A DNA stretch of 30,100 nt, taken from positions 1 to 30,100 of the forward strand of contig CANQJY010000004.1 in NCBI GenBank assembly GCA_947624365.1, written 5' to 3'. How positions within the stretch are numbered: position 1 is the stretch's first letter; each line of letters opens with the position of its first letter. Below are positions 8,101-16,808 of this stretch, one piece after another. This DNA is from an uncultured Clostridia bacterium (GTDB lineage: Bacteria; Bacillota; Clostridia; TANB77; CAG-508). The position numbers and the translations under genes are program-made. The notes below the pieces were generated by a model. That model ran no database searches. It saw only the letters and a list, made by a program, of their open reading frames with translations, and was not told where the DNA came from.

Positions 8101-8318
8101 AAAATATGAGAAAAGACAAGCAATTTGAAGTTTTAGATAACATCAATTTATATGTAGCAGGAAACGATATGTTAGAAAAAACCATTAAAGAAAATGAAGA
8201 ATTTATAAAACATGAAACACTAGCAAAAGATATTATATATAATTCAGAAAAACCAGAATATACAGATACTAATATTAATGGAGAAACTTTAAAAATTGAT
8301 GTAGAAGTAACCAAATAA
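5169..8318 (+). CDS. ileS: Isoleucyl-tRNA synthetase, eukaryote-like type 2
   Basis: Charges tRNA-Ile with isoleucine in the cytosol. At 1049 residues it is longer than the usual ~920-residue bacterial type 1 enzyme. The class I HIGH signature is HVGH at 55-58 (after YDGPPTANGKP) and KMSKS is at 602-606. WDTHGLPVE, PYCPRCGTALSSHEVAQGY and the editing-domain region match the eukaryote-like IleRS2 form, which in other bacteria is naturally insensitive to mupirocin. Resistance here is inference only. Cys pairs near 500-530 (CEDENC, CPKC) suggest a zinc site. The anticodon-binding and C-terminal domains are complete. The ribosome-binding site AAAGGGGG lies 9 bases before the ATG. Regulated by the T-box at 4880-5148; no clear terminator follows. 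Confidence 0.97.
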   Translation: MYKKVELKDGFVGMEKEIANVWKEKDIIKKNFDMNEGKRYFTFYDGPPTANGKPHVGHIETRVMKDIIPRYKVMKGYKVIRKAGWDTHGLPVELEIEKKLGISGKEQIEEYGVEKFVKECKESVFQYVSIWEEMTNKVGFWLDMDDPYITYDNKYIESVWWALKQMWEKGLLYEGHKVMPYCPRCGTALSSHEVAQGYKEVKDMTCVAKFKVKNAENTYILAWTTTPWTLPSNLALCINKSYEYSKVEVNVGTDDEPKYEIYILAKDLVEKVLKDKTYKVIETFKGEKLLGTQYEQLMPFAKVEGKAFVVIHGDYVNLEDGTGIVHIAPAYGEDDSLVSKQNGIAFINLVDKSGKFVEEVTPWAGKFVRDCSEDICRWLLDNNKLFSKEKHLHTYPHCWRCDTPLLYYPKESWFVAMSKLRDELVDNNNKVNWYPDTIRTGRFGKFLENVIDWGISRDRYWGTPLPIWTCEDENCGHRECIGSIEELKQKGIDVPENIELHKPYIDKVELLCPKCGKKMKRAREVIDCWFDSGSMPFAQWHYPFENKEIFDDNFPAQFISEAVDQTRGWFYTLTAIGTALFGRSPFENCIVLGHVLDGKGQKMSKSKGNGVDPFTLLDTVGADATRWHFYTCSSPWLPTRLSLENVQETQRGFLTTLWNVYSFYVLYAEIDQFNPLKYTDFKIKNVMDRWIISKLNTLVKEVDKKLEEYNITGAALQIEDFTEELSNWYVRRNRERFWAQEINDEKVGAYVTLYTVLTTLSKIIAPFVPFIADEIYQNLVVGLDKNMPESVHLCTWPEVDETTIDKTLEEEMDLAYQIVKLGRSARNSANIKNRQPLSKMLISSTTLPEYYADIVKEELNVKEIELGADMAEYVNFEIKPNLPVLGKEYGKLIPRIKEEIAKKNQMQLATKVKMGKVEYIEIDGTEIGLDSENLLITMHGKEGFAFSGEGEMGVVLDTQITPELKKEGYVREILSKVQNMRKDKQFEVLDNINLYVAGNDMLEKTIKENEEFIKHETLAKDIIYNSEKPEYTDTNINGETLKIDVEVTK

Positions 8319-8339
8319 GAGCAAATTTCTCAAAACCTC

Positions 8340-8369
8340 TTGACAGTTTACAATAATATAATGTAAAAT
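8340..8369 (+). promoter_or_regulatory. SigA promoter upstream of rny
   Basis: TTGACA (8340-8345, perfect) and TAAAAT (8364-8369) with an 18-base spacer. Between it and the gene lies an inverted CGAAT/ATTCG pair (about 8395-8420), which could fold in the leader. Confidence 0.65.
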
Positions 8370-8454
8370 ATAATAAGTAAGAAAAAATATATTCCGAATT
8401 ATTTATATATTTTATTCGAACATTGAAAATTAAATAAGAAAGAGGTGTATACTT

Positions 8455-9996
8455 ATGAACATTATTGTCATAGTAGCCGCTGTCTTAATCTCTCTTGCAA
8501 TTGGAGCAGTTTTAGGTATTACATACAGAAAAAAAATTGCAGAATCTAAAGTAGGAAATGCTGAGGAAGAAGCCAAAAGAATTGTTAGTATGGCGAAAAT
8601 AGAAGCTGAAAACTTAAAGAAAGAAGAAATTATCAAAGCAAAAGAAGAAATTATGACTAGTAGAAAAGAGTTAGATCAAGAGATTAAAGAAAGAAGAGGC
8701 GAAGTACAAAGACAAGAAACAAGATTGATTCAAAAAGAAGAAAATCTTGATAAACGTTCAGAAAATTTTGAGAAAAAAGAGCGCGAATTTGACAAGCAAG
8801 TTGAAGAATTAGAAAAACAAAAACAAGATGTGGACAAGATGTATGCAGACCAATTAAACAAATTGCAAGAAATCGCATCTTTAACCGAACAAGAAGCAAA
8901 AGATATACTTTTGCAAGAAGTACAAAAAAATCTTACTGCAGAAAAAGCAGAACTAATTAGAGAAGCATCTAGAAAAATAAAAGAAGAATCTATCAAAAAT
9001 GCGAAAGAAGTATTAACATATGCTGTACAAAAATGTGCAGCAGACCATTCACAAGAAACAACAGTATCAATTGTTGCATTACCTAGTGATGATATGAAAG
9101 GTAGAATTATTGGTAGAGAAGGAAGAAACATAAAAGCAATTGAAACACTAACAGGAGTAGATTTAATTATTGACGATACACCTGAAGCAGTAGTATTATC
9201 AGGATTTGACCCATTAAGAAGAGAAGTTGCTAAATTAACACTAGAAAAATTAATTGAAGATGGTAGAATTCATCCTGCTAAAATTGAAGAAACATTTGAA
9301 AAAGCAAAACAAGAATTAGAAGAAACAATAAAATCAGAAGGAGAAAGAGCAGTTTTAGAAACAGGAGTAATAGGATTACATCCAGATATCGTAAAATTAA
9401 TTGGAAAACTAAAATACAGAACAAGTTATGGACAAAATGTATTAAACCATTCAATTGAAGTATCAAATTTAGCTAGAATTATGGCAGAAGAACTTGGGCT
9501 AGACCCAAAATTAGCAAGACGAGCAGGATTATTGCATGATATTGGAAAAGCATTAGACCATGATATGGAAGGAACTCATGTAGAAATCGGTGTAGAAATC
9601 TTGAAAAAATACAAAGAAAATCCATTAGTTATAAATGCTGTAGAAGCACATCATGAAGATGTAGAACCACAAACATTAGAAGCAGTTTTAGTACAAGCAG
9701 CAGATGCTATTTCAGCATCAAGACCAGGAGCAAGGCGTGAAACATTAGAAGCATATATTAAGAGATTACAAAACCTTGAAGAAATTGCTGATTCTTTTGA
9801 AGGTGTCGAAAAATCATTTGCAATTCAAGCAGGACGTGAAGTAAGGATTATAGTAAAACCAGATAAAATTTCAGATGATCAAATGACAGTTTTAGCAAGA
9901 GATGTTTCAAAACGTGTTGAAAATGAAATGGATTATCCAGGACAAATAAAAGTCAATGTTATTAGAGAAACAAGAGTTGTAGATTATGCAAAATAA
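8455..9996 (+). CDS. rny: Ribonuclease Y
   Basis: Membrane-anchored endoribonuclease that starts mRNA decay in Firmicutes. 513 residues, the normal length (~520). The N-terminus is one transmembrane helix (residues 2-22), followed by a long Glu/Lys/Arg-rich coiled coil to ~200. A KH RNA-binding domain follows (GRIIGREGRNIKAIE, ~215-230), then an HD catalytic domain with LLHDIGKALDHD, the metal-binding HD pair at residues 361-362. The C-terminal domain (~430-513) is complete. The ATG is preceded by AGAAAGAGG. In Bacillus subtilis rny is next to ymdB and spoVS; here carAB stand in between. A strong terminator closes the unit. Confidence 0.97.
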   Translation: MNIIVIVAAVLISLAIGAVLGITYRKKIAESKVGNAEEEAKRIVSMAKIEAENLKKEEIIKAKEEIMTSRKELDQEIKERRGEVQRQETRLIQKEENLDKRSENFEKKEREFDKQVEELEKQKQDVDKMYADQLNKLQEIASLTEQEAKDILLQEVQKNLTAEKAELIREASRKIKEESIKNAKEVLTYAVQKCAADHSQETTVSIVALPSDDMKGRIIGREGRNIKAIETLTGVDLIIDDTPEAVVLSGFDPLRREVAKLTLEKLIEDGRIHPAKIEETFEKAKQELEETIKSEGERAVLETGVIGLHPDIVKLIGKLKYRTSYGQNVLNHSIEVSNLARIMAEELGLDPKLARRAGLLHDIGKALDHDMEGTHVEIGVEILKKYKENPLVINAVEAHHEDVEPQTLEAVLVQAADAISASRPGARRETLEAYIKRLQNLEEIADSFEGVEKSFAIQAGREVRIIVKPDKISDDQMTVLARDVSKRVENEMDYPGQIKVNVIRETRVVDYAK

Positions 9997-10002
9997 TTTT
10001 AA

Positions 10003-10035
10003 AGAGAATATTTTAAAAAAATATTCTCTTTTTTT
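10003..10035 (+). terminator. Rho-independent terminator after rny
   Basis: AGAGAATATT (10003-10012) pairs perfectly with AATATTCTCT (10020-10029), followed by seven T. It separates rny from carA. A possible -10 box, TATACT, lies just beyond (around 10045-10050), but no clear -35 box was found. Confidence 0.85.
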
Positions 10036-10081
10036 AAAAGATATGTTATACTGTTATGCGGAAAAGAAAAAGGAGGAAATA

Positions 10082-11144
10082 ATGAAAGGATATTTAATAT
10101 TAGAAAACGGTCAAATATTTGAAGGAGAACGCATTGGATATAACAAAGATGTTATATGCGAAGTAGTATTTAACACTTCTATGACAGGTTATCTAGAAAT
10201 TTTTACAGATCCATCATATGCAGGTCAAGGAATTGTAATGACATATCCACTAATAGGAAATTATGGACTAACATTAGAAGATAAAGAATCAAGAAAACCA
10301 TGGGTAGAAGCAGTATTTGTTCATGAATTGGCAGAAATAGAAAGTAATTTCCGTTCAAAACTACATGTAGAAAAATTCTTAAAATATAATCAGATACCAG
10401 GATTACAAAACATTAATACCAGAAAATTAACAAAAGTATTAAGAGAAAATGGAACAATGAGAGGAATGTTAACAAATGATATTAGTAATACAGAAGAAAT
10501 AATAAAAAATATTAAATCATATAAAAACGATAATTTAGTCGAAAAAGTATCATCATCTGAAATTACACAAATAGGAGATGGAGATATTTCCATTGGACTA
10601 TTTGATTTTGGTTCAAAACAAAATATTATTGCCTCATTATTAAAGAGGAATTGCAAAATAACTATATTTCCACAAAACACTTCAGCTGAAACAATTTTAT
10701 CTTATCCGTTACAAGGAATTGTTCTTTCGAATGGTCCCCGGAAATCCAGAGGATTGCACAACAGCAATTAAAAATATTAAAAAATTATATAACACAGATA
10801 TTCCAATTTTTGGAATTTGCTTAGGACATCAACTTATGGGACTTGCAACAGGAGCTAAAACATATAAATTAAAATATGGGCATAGAGGACCAAACCATCC
10901 AGTAAAAGATCTAAAAAAAGATAGAGTTTATATCACAGCACAAAATCACGGATATGCAATTGATGATAAAACTATTGATTTATCTATTGCAGAAGTATCT
11001 CATATAAATCTAAATGATAATACAGTAGAAGGATTAAAATATAAAAACAAAGAAATTTATACAGTTCAATTCCATCCAGAAGCATGTCCAGGACCAAGAG
11101 ATACAGAATATCTTTTTGACGAATTTTTGGAAAAATTGAAATAA
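10082..11144 (+). CDS. carA: Carbamoyl-phosphate synthase small subunit, split by a +1 frameshift
   Basis: Glutamine amidotransferase subunit that supplies ammonia to CarB for carbamoyl phosphate (arginine and pyrimidine synthesis). The start is ATG 10082 with AAGGAGG 7 bases before it; a longer in-frame start at 9986 overlaps rny and its terminator and is not credible. Frame one encodes the N-terminal domain (MKGYLILENG, FNTSMTGYLE) to residue 219, SNGP. Frame two, from GGA at 10740, encodes GNPEDC and the GATase domain with Cys246 in GICLGHQ and the His331/Glu333 pair in FHPEA. Skipping C10739 gives 353 residues, the usual length. Without the shift the peptide ends 10 residues later (stop 10769-10771) and lacks the whole catalytic triad. 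carB follows after 17 bases. Confidence 0.9.
10736..10742 (+). other. +1 frameshift site in carA (CCC CGG A)
   Basis: The zero frame reads GGT CCC CGG AAA and the required protein is GPG-NPED, so GGA at 10740-10742 must be read. The site is an in-frame CGG (10739-10741). The CCCC run would let a proline tRNA in the P site slip from CCC to CCC. No Shine-Dalgarno-like stimulator lies within ~12 bases upstream. It could instead be an indel error in the C run. Confidence 0.75.
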
Positions 11145-11161
11145 AAGAAAGGAAAATAAAT

Positions 11162-14100
11162 ATGCCTAGAAATAAAGAAATAAAAAAAGTATTAGTTATT
11201 GGATCAGGACCAATAGTAATAGGTCAAGCAGCAGAATTTGATTATGCAGGAACACAAGCATGTGAAGAATTAAAAAAAGAAGGAATTGAAGTTGTTCTAG
11301 TTAATTCTAATCCGGCAACTATTATGACAGACAAACACATGGCTGATAAAATTTATATAGAACCAATAACAGTTAAAACTGTCCAAAAAATTATTGAAAA
11401 AGAAAAACCAGATAGTATTTTACCAAACTTAGGAGGACAAACAGGGTTAAATATTGCCATGGAATTATATGAATCTGGATTTTTAGAAAAGCAAAATGTA
11501 CGTTTATTAGGAACATCTCCAGAAGGAATAAGAAATGCAGAAGATAGACAAGCCTTTAAAGATATGATGGAATCTATTAACGAGCCATGTATTGCTAGTA
11601 AAGTAGTTGAAAATGAAGAAGATGCAGTTGAATTTGCTAAAGAAATAGGATTACCAGTTATTGTAAGACCAGCATATACACTAGGTGGAACAGGTGGAGG
11701 AATTGCTAATACTATAAAAGAATTAAGAGAAATTGCAGAAAGTGGGCTTCGTTTATCAAGAGTACATCAAGTTCTTATTGAAAAATGTATTTCAGGATGG
11801 AAAGAAATTGAATATGAAGTAATGCGTGATAGAAAAGGTAATTGTATTACTATTTGTAATATGGAGAATGTTGATCCAGTTGGTGTTCACACAGGTGATA
11901 GTATTGTTGTTGCACCTTCACAAACATTAGCAGATAAAGAATATCAAATGTTAAGAACATCTGCAATTAAAATTATATCAGCATTAAAAATTGAAGGCGG
12001 ATGTAATGTACAATTTGCATTAAATCCAAATAGCTTTGAATATGCAGTAATTGAAGTAAATCCAAGAGTAAGTAGATCATCAGCACTAGCATCTAAAGCA
12101 ACAGGATATCCAATAGCAAAAGTTTCTACAAAAATAGCTATACGGATATGCATTAGATGAGATAAAAAATGAAGTTACTAAAAAAACTTATGCATGTTTT
12201 GAACCAGTATTAGATTATGTAATTGTAAAAATACCAAAATGGCCATTTAATAAGTTTTTGACAGCCAGCAGAGAATTAGGAACACAAATGAAAGCAACTG
12301 GAGAGGTTATGGCAATCGCACCAAATATAGAGGCAGCATTATTAAAAGCAATTCGTTCACTAGAGGAAAATGTAGATTCTATGGAAATGCCAAAAATCAA
12401 AGAATATTCAACAGAAAAAATATTAGAGAGTTTGCATCATATCGATAATGAAAGAATATGGGTTATTGCAGAAGCATTAAGAAGAGGAATTACTTTAAAT
12501 GAAATTCATAATATTACTAAAATTGATAAATTCTTTATAAATAAAATTGATAGAATTGTTAGAATGGAAGAAACACTAAAATCAGAAAAACTAATACCAG
12601 AGACCATAAAAAAAGCAAAAATGATGGGATTTACAGATTCTGTAATTAGTCGTTTGAGTGGTAATCCAGAATCAGAAATTAAGAAAATAAGAAAAGAAAA
12701 TGGAATTATTGCAAATTTCAAATTAGTAGATACTTGCGCAGCAGAATTTGAAGCACAAACACCATATTATTATTCAAGTTATGATGATGAAAACGAAAGT
12801 ATAAAATCACCAAATAATAAAAAAATTGTAGTATTAGGCTCAGGCCCAATTCGCATTGGCCAAGGAATAGAATTTGACTATTGTAGTGTACATAGTGTAA
12901 TAAGTTTAAAGCAATTAGGATATGAAACAATTATTATAAATAACAATCCAGAAACAGTTAGCACAGATTTTGATATTGCTGACAAACTATATTTTGAACC
13001 ATTAACAAAAGAAGATGTTGAAAATATTATTGAAGTTGAACAACCATATGGAGCAATTGTACAATTTGGTGGACAAACAGCTATAAAATTAACAAAAGCA
13101 TTAACAGAAATGGGAGTTAGGATTTTAGGAACTTCTGAAGAAAATATGGATAGAGCAGAAGATAGAGAAAAATTTGATGAGGCACTAGAACATTGTAATA
13201 TTTTAAGACCAAAAGGAGATACAGTTTACACAGTAGAAGAGGCAAAAGAAGTAGCAAATAAATTAGGATATCCCGTACTTGTTAGACCATCATATGTATT
13301 AGGTGGACAAGGAATGGCAATTGCTTATGATGATGTAGAAATAGAAGAATTTATAAAAGAAATTAATAAAATTACACAAGAACATCCAATTTTAGTAGAT
13401 AAATACATGTTAGGAAAAGAATTAGAAGTTGATGCAATATGTGATGGAGAAGATGTATTAATTCCAGGTATTATGGAACATTTAGAAAGAGCAGGAATAC
13501 ATTCAGGAGATAGTATATCAGTATATCCAACACAAACAATAGAGCAAAGGCATAAAGATAAAATTATTAGCTATACAGAAAAAATTGCAAAAGAGTTAAA
13601 TATAATTGGAGTGCTAAATATTCAATTTATTATTTCTCATGATGAAGTGTATATTATAGAAGTAAATCCAAGATCAAGCAGAACAGTACCATATATAAGT
13701 AAAGTAACAGGATTACCAGTTATTGATATAGCAACACAAGTTATTTTAGGAAAAAAATTAAAAGAATTACCATATGGAACAGGGGTATATAAACAAAATG
13801 AATATATTGCAGTAAAAATGCCAATATTTTCTTTTGAAAAAATTAAAAATGCAGATACAAGTTTAGGACCAGAAATGAAATCCACAGGAGAGGTATTAGG
13901 AATTGATAAAGTTTTTTCAGAAACAGTTTTCAAAGCATTTATTGGAAGCGGTGTAAATCTAACTCAAAAAGGAAAAATTTTAATTACAGTTAGAGACAAG
14001 GATAAAGCAGAAACATTACCAATAGCAAAAGAATTGCAAGAAATTGGTTATAAAATTTATGCAACATCAGGAACAGCCAATTATTTAAAAGAAAATGGTG

Positions 14101-14363
14101 TAGAAGTAAAATCAGTACCAAAAATTTGGGAAGGAACTGATAGTATTATAGAATTAATTCAATCTGGAAAATTAAGTTTTATAATAAATACACCAACAAA
14201 AGGCAAACAATCAAATAGAGATGGATTTAAAATTAGAAGATTAGCAGTTGAATGTAAAGTACCATGTTTTACATCATTAGATACTGTTAAGGCTTTATAT
14301 GACGCAATAAAAAACAACATAAAAGAAGAAGAACTACAACCAGTAGATATAACACAAATATAG
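11162..14363 (+). CDS. carB: Carbamoyl-phosphate synthase large subunit, split by a +1 frameshift
   Basis: ATP-using subunit that makes carbamoyl phosphate from bicarbonate, ammonia and two ATP. AAAGGAAAA precedes the ATG, 17 bases after carA. Frame one (327 codons) holds the first ATP-grasp domain: PNLGGQTGLN, RPAYTLGGTGGG, VIEVNPRVSRSSALASKATG, IAKVSTKIAI. Frame two resumes at GGA 12144 with GYALDEIKNE and continues through the oligomerisation domain, the second ATP-grasp half (FGGQTAIKL, RPSYVLGGQGMAIA, IEVNPRSSRTVPY) and the C-terminal MGS-like allosteric domain (ITVRDKDKAE, ATSGTANYL). Skipping C12143 gives 1066 residues, the normal length. Without it the product stops at 12158-12160, inside the first carboxyphosphate domain, and would be dead. 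Confidence 0.92.
12140..12146 (+). other. +1 frameshift site in carB (ATA CGG A)
   Basis: The zero frame reads GCT ATA CGG ATA; the protein needs AIG-YALDE, so GGA at 12144-12146 must be read and C12143 skipped. There is no homopolymer here. An Ile tRNA on ATA could not re-pair with TAC, so simple P-site slippage does not explain this site. Four-base reading of CGGA or out-of-frame entry of tRNA-Gly would fit better. A zero-frame stop follows four codons after CGG. Confidence 0.78.
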
Positions 14364-14384
14364 ACTAATATTCAATGTCCATTC

Positions 14385-14451
14385 GTGTCCATTCTGGGAC
14401 GGTCCTTTTTTGGACAAAATGTCCAAAAAAGGACCGTCCCAGAATGGACAC
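14385..14451. repeat. REP-like perfect palindrome (copy 1)
   Basis: Left arm 14386-14416 and right arm 14420-14450 are exact reverse complements over 31 bases with an AAA centre, extended by one more G-C pair at 14385/14451. Each arm is itself partly palindromic (TGTCCA at one end, TGGACA at the other; GGACGGTCC inside). It follows carB by 21 bases and could terminate or stabilise the car transcript, although no T run follows. A half copy lies at 24592-24631. Together they look like a dispersed REP/MITE family; related GGGACGGTCC hairpins are, from memory, common in Clostridia. Confidence 0.85.
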
Positions 14452-14492
14452 CATGAACAGAGTGGAAAAAGGTAAAGAAAGGAATGATATAA

Positions 14493-15260
14493 ATGAAAAT
14501 CTTAGCAGTTGGAGATATAGTAGGAAATGCAGGTGTTAAAGAATTACAAAAAAGATTGCCTATAATTAAAGAAAAATATCATATTGATTTTGTAATTGTA
14601 AATGGTGAAAATTCAGCAGAAGGTATGGGCATTACAGAAAAGAATTTTCAAGATATATTAAAAGCAGGAACAGATATAGTTACTATGGGAAATCATACTT
14701 GGGGTAAAAAAGATATTTTTAAATTTATTGACCATTCACAAATTATCAGACCAGCAAACTATCCAGATAATGTTGTCGGGAAAGGATATCAAATTACAGA
14801 AAAAAACGGGAAGAAAATTGCTGTTATTAACTTAATTGGAAGAGTAGATATACCGGTATTATCAGAAAATCCATTTTTAAAAGCAAAAGAAATTGTAGAA
14901 AGATTACAAAATCAAGTAGATATAATTATAATTGACTTTCATGCAGAAGCTACAGCTGAAAAAATTGCAATGGGATATTACTTAGACGGAAAAATTACGG
15001 CAATATTTGGAACTCATACACATGTACAGACAGCAGATGAAATTATACTTCCAAATGGTACAGCATATATAACAGATATAGGAATGACAGGGCCAAAAAA
15101 TTCTGTTATTGGGATGGATATAAATGCATCAATAAAAAGATTTGAAACAACATTACCAGAAAGATATCGTATTGCAGAAGGAGAGAATATGTTAAATGCA
15201 GTTATAATTGATATAGATGACAACACAAATAAAGCAATTAATATAAATAGAATTAGATAG
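14493..15260 (+). CDS. ymdB: YmdB-family metallophosphoesterase (2',3'-cyclic nucleotide phosphodiesterase)
   Basis: 255 residues, typical family length (~260). Cytosolic calcineurin-like phosphoesterase. Motifs in order: VGDIVGNAG (metal-binding Asp8), VNGENSAEG, MGNHTWGK (GNH), DFHAEATAEK, GTHTHVQTAD (metal-binding His pair) and TDIGMTGP. In B. subtilis YmdB hydrolyses 2',3'-cyclic nucleotides and affects biofilm and motility decisions. It is known to lie beside rny and spoVS, as here. AAAGAAAGGA stands upstream of the ATG. Expression may come from read-through beyond the palindrome at 14385, or from a promoter I did not identify. Confidence 0.93.
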   Translation: MKILAVGDIVGNAGVKELQKRLPIIKEKYHIDFVIVNGENSAEGMGITEKNFQDILKAGTDIVTMGNHTWGKKDIFKFIDHSQIIRPANYPDNVVGKGYQITEKNGKKIAVINLIGRVDIPVLSENPFLKAKEIVERLQNQVDIIIIDFHAEATAEKIAMGYYLDGKITAIFGTHTHVQTADEIILPNGTAYITDIGMTGPKNSVIGMDINASIKRFETTLPERYRIAEGENMLNAVIIDIDDNTNKAININRIR

Positions 15261-15357
15261 AAAAATAGACTTTTTAGCACAATTTGTCAGATTGTCGAAA
15301 TTGGTCGAAAATGTATAAAAATTGCGATGAAAACTTGAAAAAATTTCCAAAAATATC

Positions 15358-15386
15358 TTTACAAAGATTTCCATATATTGTAAAAT
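15358..15386 (+). promoter_or_regulatory. Promoter of spoVS
   Basis: TTTACA (15358-15363), a 17-base spacer, then TAAAAT (15381-15386). Upstream are near-repeats TTGTCGAAA / TTGGTCGAAA (about 15291-15310) and two copies of a TTTCCA-containing motif (about 15344 and 15368), possible regulator sites. No clear sporulation sigma (SigH) boxes were recognised. Confidence 0.6.
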
Positions 15387-15438
15387 AACAATCGTAAAAG
15401 TTGCAACAAAAATTAAATTAATAGGAGGAAAAACAAAA

Positions 15439-15702
15439 ATGGAAATTTTAAAAATTTCATCAAAATCAAATCCTAATTCAGTAGCAGGAGCTATTGCAGG
15501 ATTAGTAAAAGAATCAAATAAGGCAGAGATGCAAGCAATTGGTGCAGGAGCATTAAATCAAGCTGTCAAAGCAGTAGCAATTGCACGTGGATTTGTAGCA
15601 CCATCAGGAGTAGACTTAGTTTGTATACCAGCCTTTGCAGAAGTAGAAGTGGAAGGAGAAGACCGAACAGGAATTAAATTGATTGTAGAATCAAGAGCAT
15701 AG
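15439..15702 (+). CDS. spoVS: Stage V sporulation protein S
   Basis: 87 residues, full family length (86). It is an Alba-like small protein needed for stage V sporulation and septation timing in Bacillus; its molecular activity is still poorly understood. The family signature is clear: MEILKISSKSNPNSVAGAIAG, then QAIGAGALNQAVKA, ARGFVAPSG and DLVCIPAF. AGGAGG precedes the ATG. It has its own promoter and terminator and follows ymdB as in B. subtilis. SpoVS homologues also occur in some bacteria that do not form spores, so its presence alone does not prove sporulation. Confidence 0.97.
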   Translation: MEILKISSKSNPNSVAGAIAGLVKESNKAEMQAIGAGALNQAVKAVAIARGFVAPSGVDLVCIPAFAEVEVEGEDRTGIKLIVESRA

Positions 15703-15720
15703 ATGTTTTGATAGTAAATA

Positions 15721-15762
15721 GAGAGATAGGGAAGAAAAATTTTTCTATCTCTTTTATATTTT
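15721..15762 (+). terminator. Rho-independent terminator after spoVS
   Basis: GAGAGATAG (15721-15729) pairs with CTATCTCTT (15745-15753), the inner GAAAAATTTTTC extends the stem, and TTTATATTTT follows. Confidence 0.8.
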
Positions 15763-15814
15763 AACAAAACAGATACTGACCGTCCATTACAATAGAAAAA
15801 AATAAAAAATGATA

Positions 15815-15820
15815 TATAAT
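15815..15820 (+). promoter_or_regulatory. Candidate -10 box of the fab operon
   Basis: TATAAT 29 bases before the fabH ATG. The best -35-like box, TTACAA at 15787, is 22 bases away and so too far. I saw no FapR (TTAGTACCTAGTC-like) or FabT-type palindrome nearby. Confidence 0.35.
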
Positions 15821-15848
15821 TAATATATTAAGAAAAGGAAACGATAAA

Positions 15849-16790
15849 ATGAAATCAATAAAAATAATAAAAACAGGAGCATATTTTCCAGACATAATAG
15901 TGGAAAATAGAGAATTAGAAGAAAAATTTAATTTAGAATCAGGATATATACAAAAACGAACAGGAATAAAAACAAGATATTATACAAGCAAAACACAAAA
16001 AGAAATGGCAAAAAAATTAATACAAAAGATGTTCGAAGATGATAAAAGTTCTGTACAAGATATAGGGCTAATTATTGTTAGCACAACAACACCAATAGAA
16101 TTCATGCCAGGAATTTCAAATTATATTCAAAAAATATTAGAAATAGAAAACTGTATATGTTTTGATATTTTAGCAGGATGTTCAGGAATTATTAATGCAA
16201 TAGATATAGCACAAAAATATTTAGTAACATCTTCAACAAAAAAAGCATTAATAGTTGGAATAGAGCAACTTTCAAAGTTTTTAGACTCACAAGATATATC
16301 AACTGGAATTATATTATCAGATGGTGCAGGTGGACTTTTATTGGAAAAATCTGAAGAAAATAAAAAATATTGTTCTAATATAGAAGCAATAATTGATAAA
16401 AAAGAAATACTTTCTACTCATATTAATGAAAAAGGAAATCTAAAAATTGAAATGAAAGGAAAAGATGTATATAAATATGCAGTAACTGAAACAGTTGAGA
16501 ACATACAAAAATTATTACAAAAATCAGAAGAAAATTTATGTAATATAAAATATATTATTCCACATCAATCAAATTTAAAAATAATAAAATCAATATCAAC
16601 AAGATTGGGAAGAGAAATAAACAAAAAAATGTATGTAAATATTCAAAATACAGGAAACACCTTCTGTGCAAGTATTCCCATTGCACTACATGAGATGTTT
16701 CAAAAAAGATTATTAGAAGAAGGAGATAAGATTATTTTATTAGGATATGGTGGTGGATTGAATACAGGTAGTATATTATTAGAAATTTAA
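15849..16790 (+). CDS. fabH: Beta-ketoacyl-ACP synthase III
   Basis: Starts fatty-acid synthesis by condensing acetyl-CoA (or branched acyl-CoA) with malonyl-ACP. 313 residues, normal length. The Cys-His-Asn triad is visible: Cys111 in DILAGCSGI, His239 in IIPHQSN and Asn270 in NTGNTF. GYIQKRTGI-type N-terminal sequence and the C-terminal GYGGGLNTGSILLEI are typical. The ATG has a weak AAAGGAA site. It is the first gene of a ten-gene fab/acc operon, with fabD 18 bases downstream. Primer preference (straight or branched) cannot be told from the sequence. Confidence 0.95.
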   Translation: MKSIKIIKTGAYFPDIIVENRELEEKFNLESGYIQKRTGIKTRYYTSKTQKEMAKKLIQKMFEDDKSSVQDIGLIIVSTTTPIEFMPGISNYIQKILEIENCICFDILAGCSGIINAIDIAQKYLVTSSTKKALIVGIEQLSKFLDSQDISTGIILSDGAGGLLLEKSEENKKYCSNIEAIIDKKEILSTHINEKGNLKIEMKGKDVYKYAVTETVENIQKLLQKSEENLCNIKYIIPHQSNLKIIKSISTRLGREINKKMYVNIQNTGNTFCASIPIALHEMFQKRLLEEGDKIILLGYGGGLNTGSILLEI

Positions 16791-16808
16791 ATAGAAAGGA
16801 AGAAAAAT

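Noticed and set aside
9986..10081. Upstream in-frame start for carA
   Set aside because: It overlaps the end of rny and runs through its terminator; ATG 10082 has a strong ribosome-binding site and the family's N-terminus.
10036..10081. Pyrimidine attenuator or riboswitch before carA
   Set aside because: The only hairpin belongs to the rny terminator, and just ~45 bases remain before the start codon; no PyrR-type anti-antiterminator could be found.
15775..15795. Third copy of the REP-like repeat (GACCGTCC before fabH)
   Set aside because: Only about eight bases match and no palindrome surrounds them; it could be a remnant or chance.
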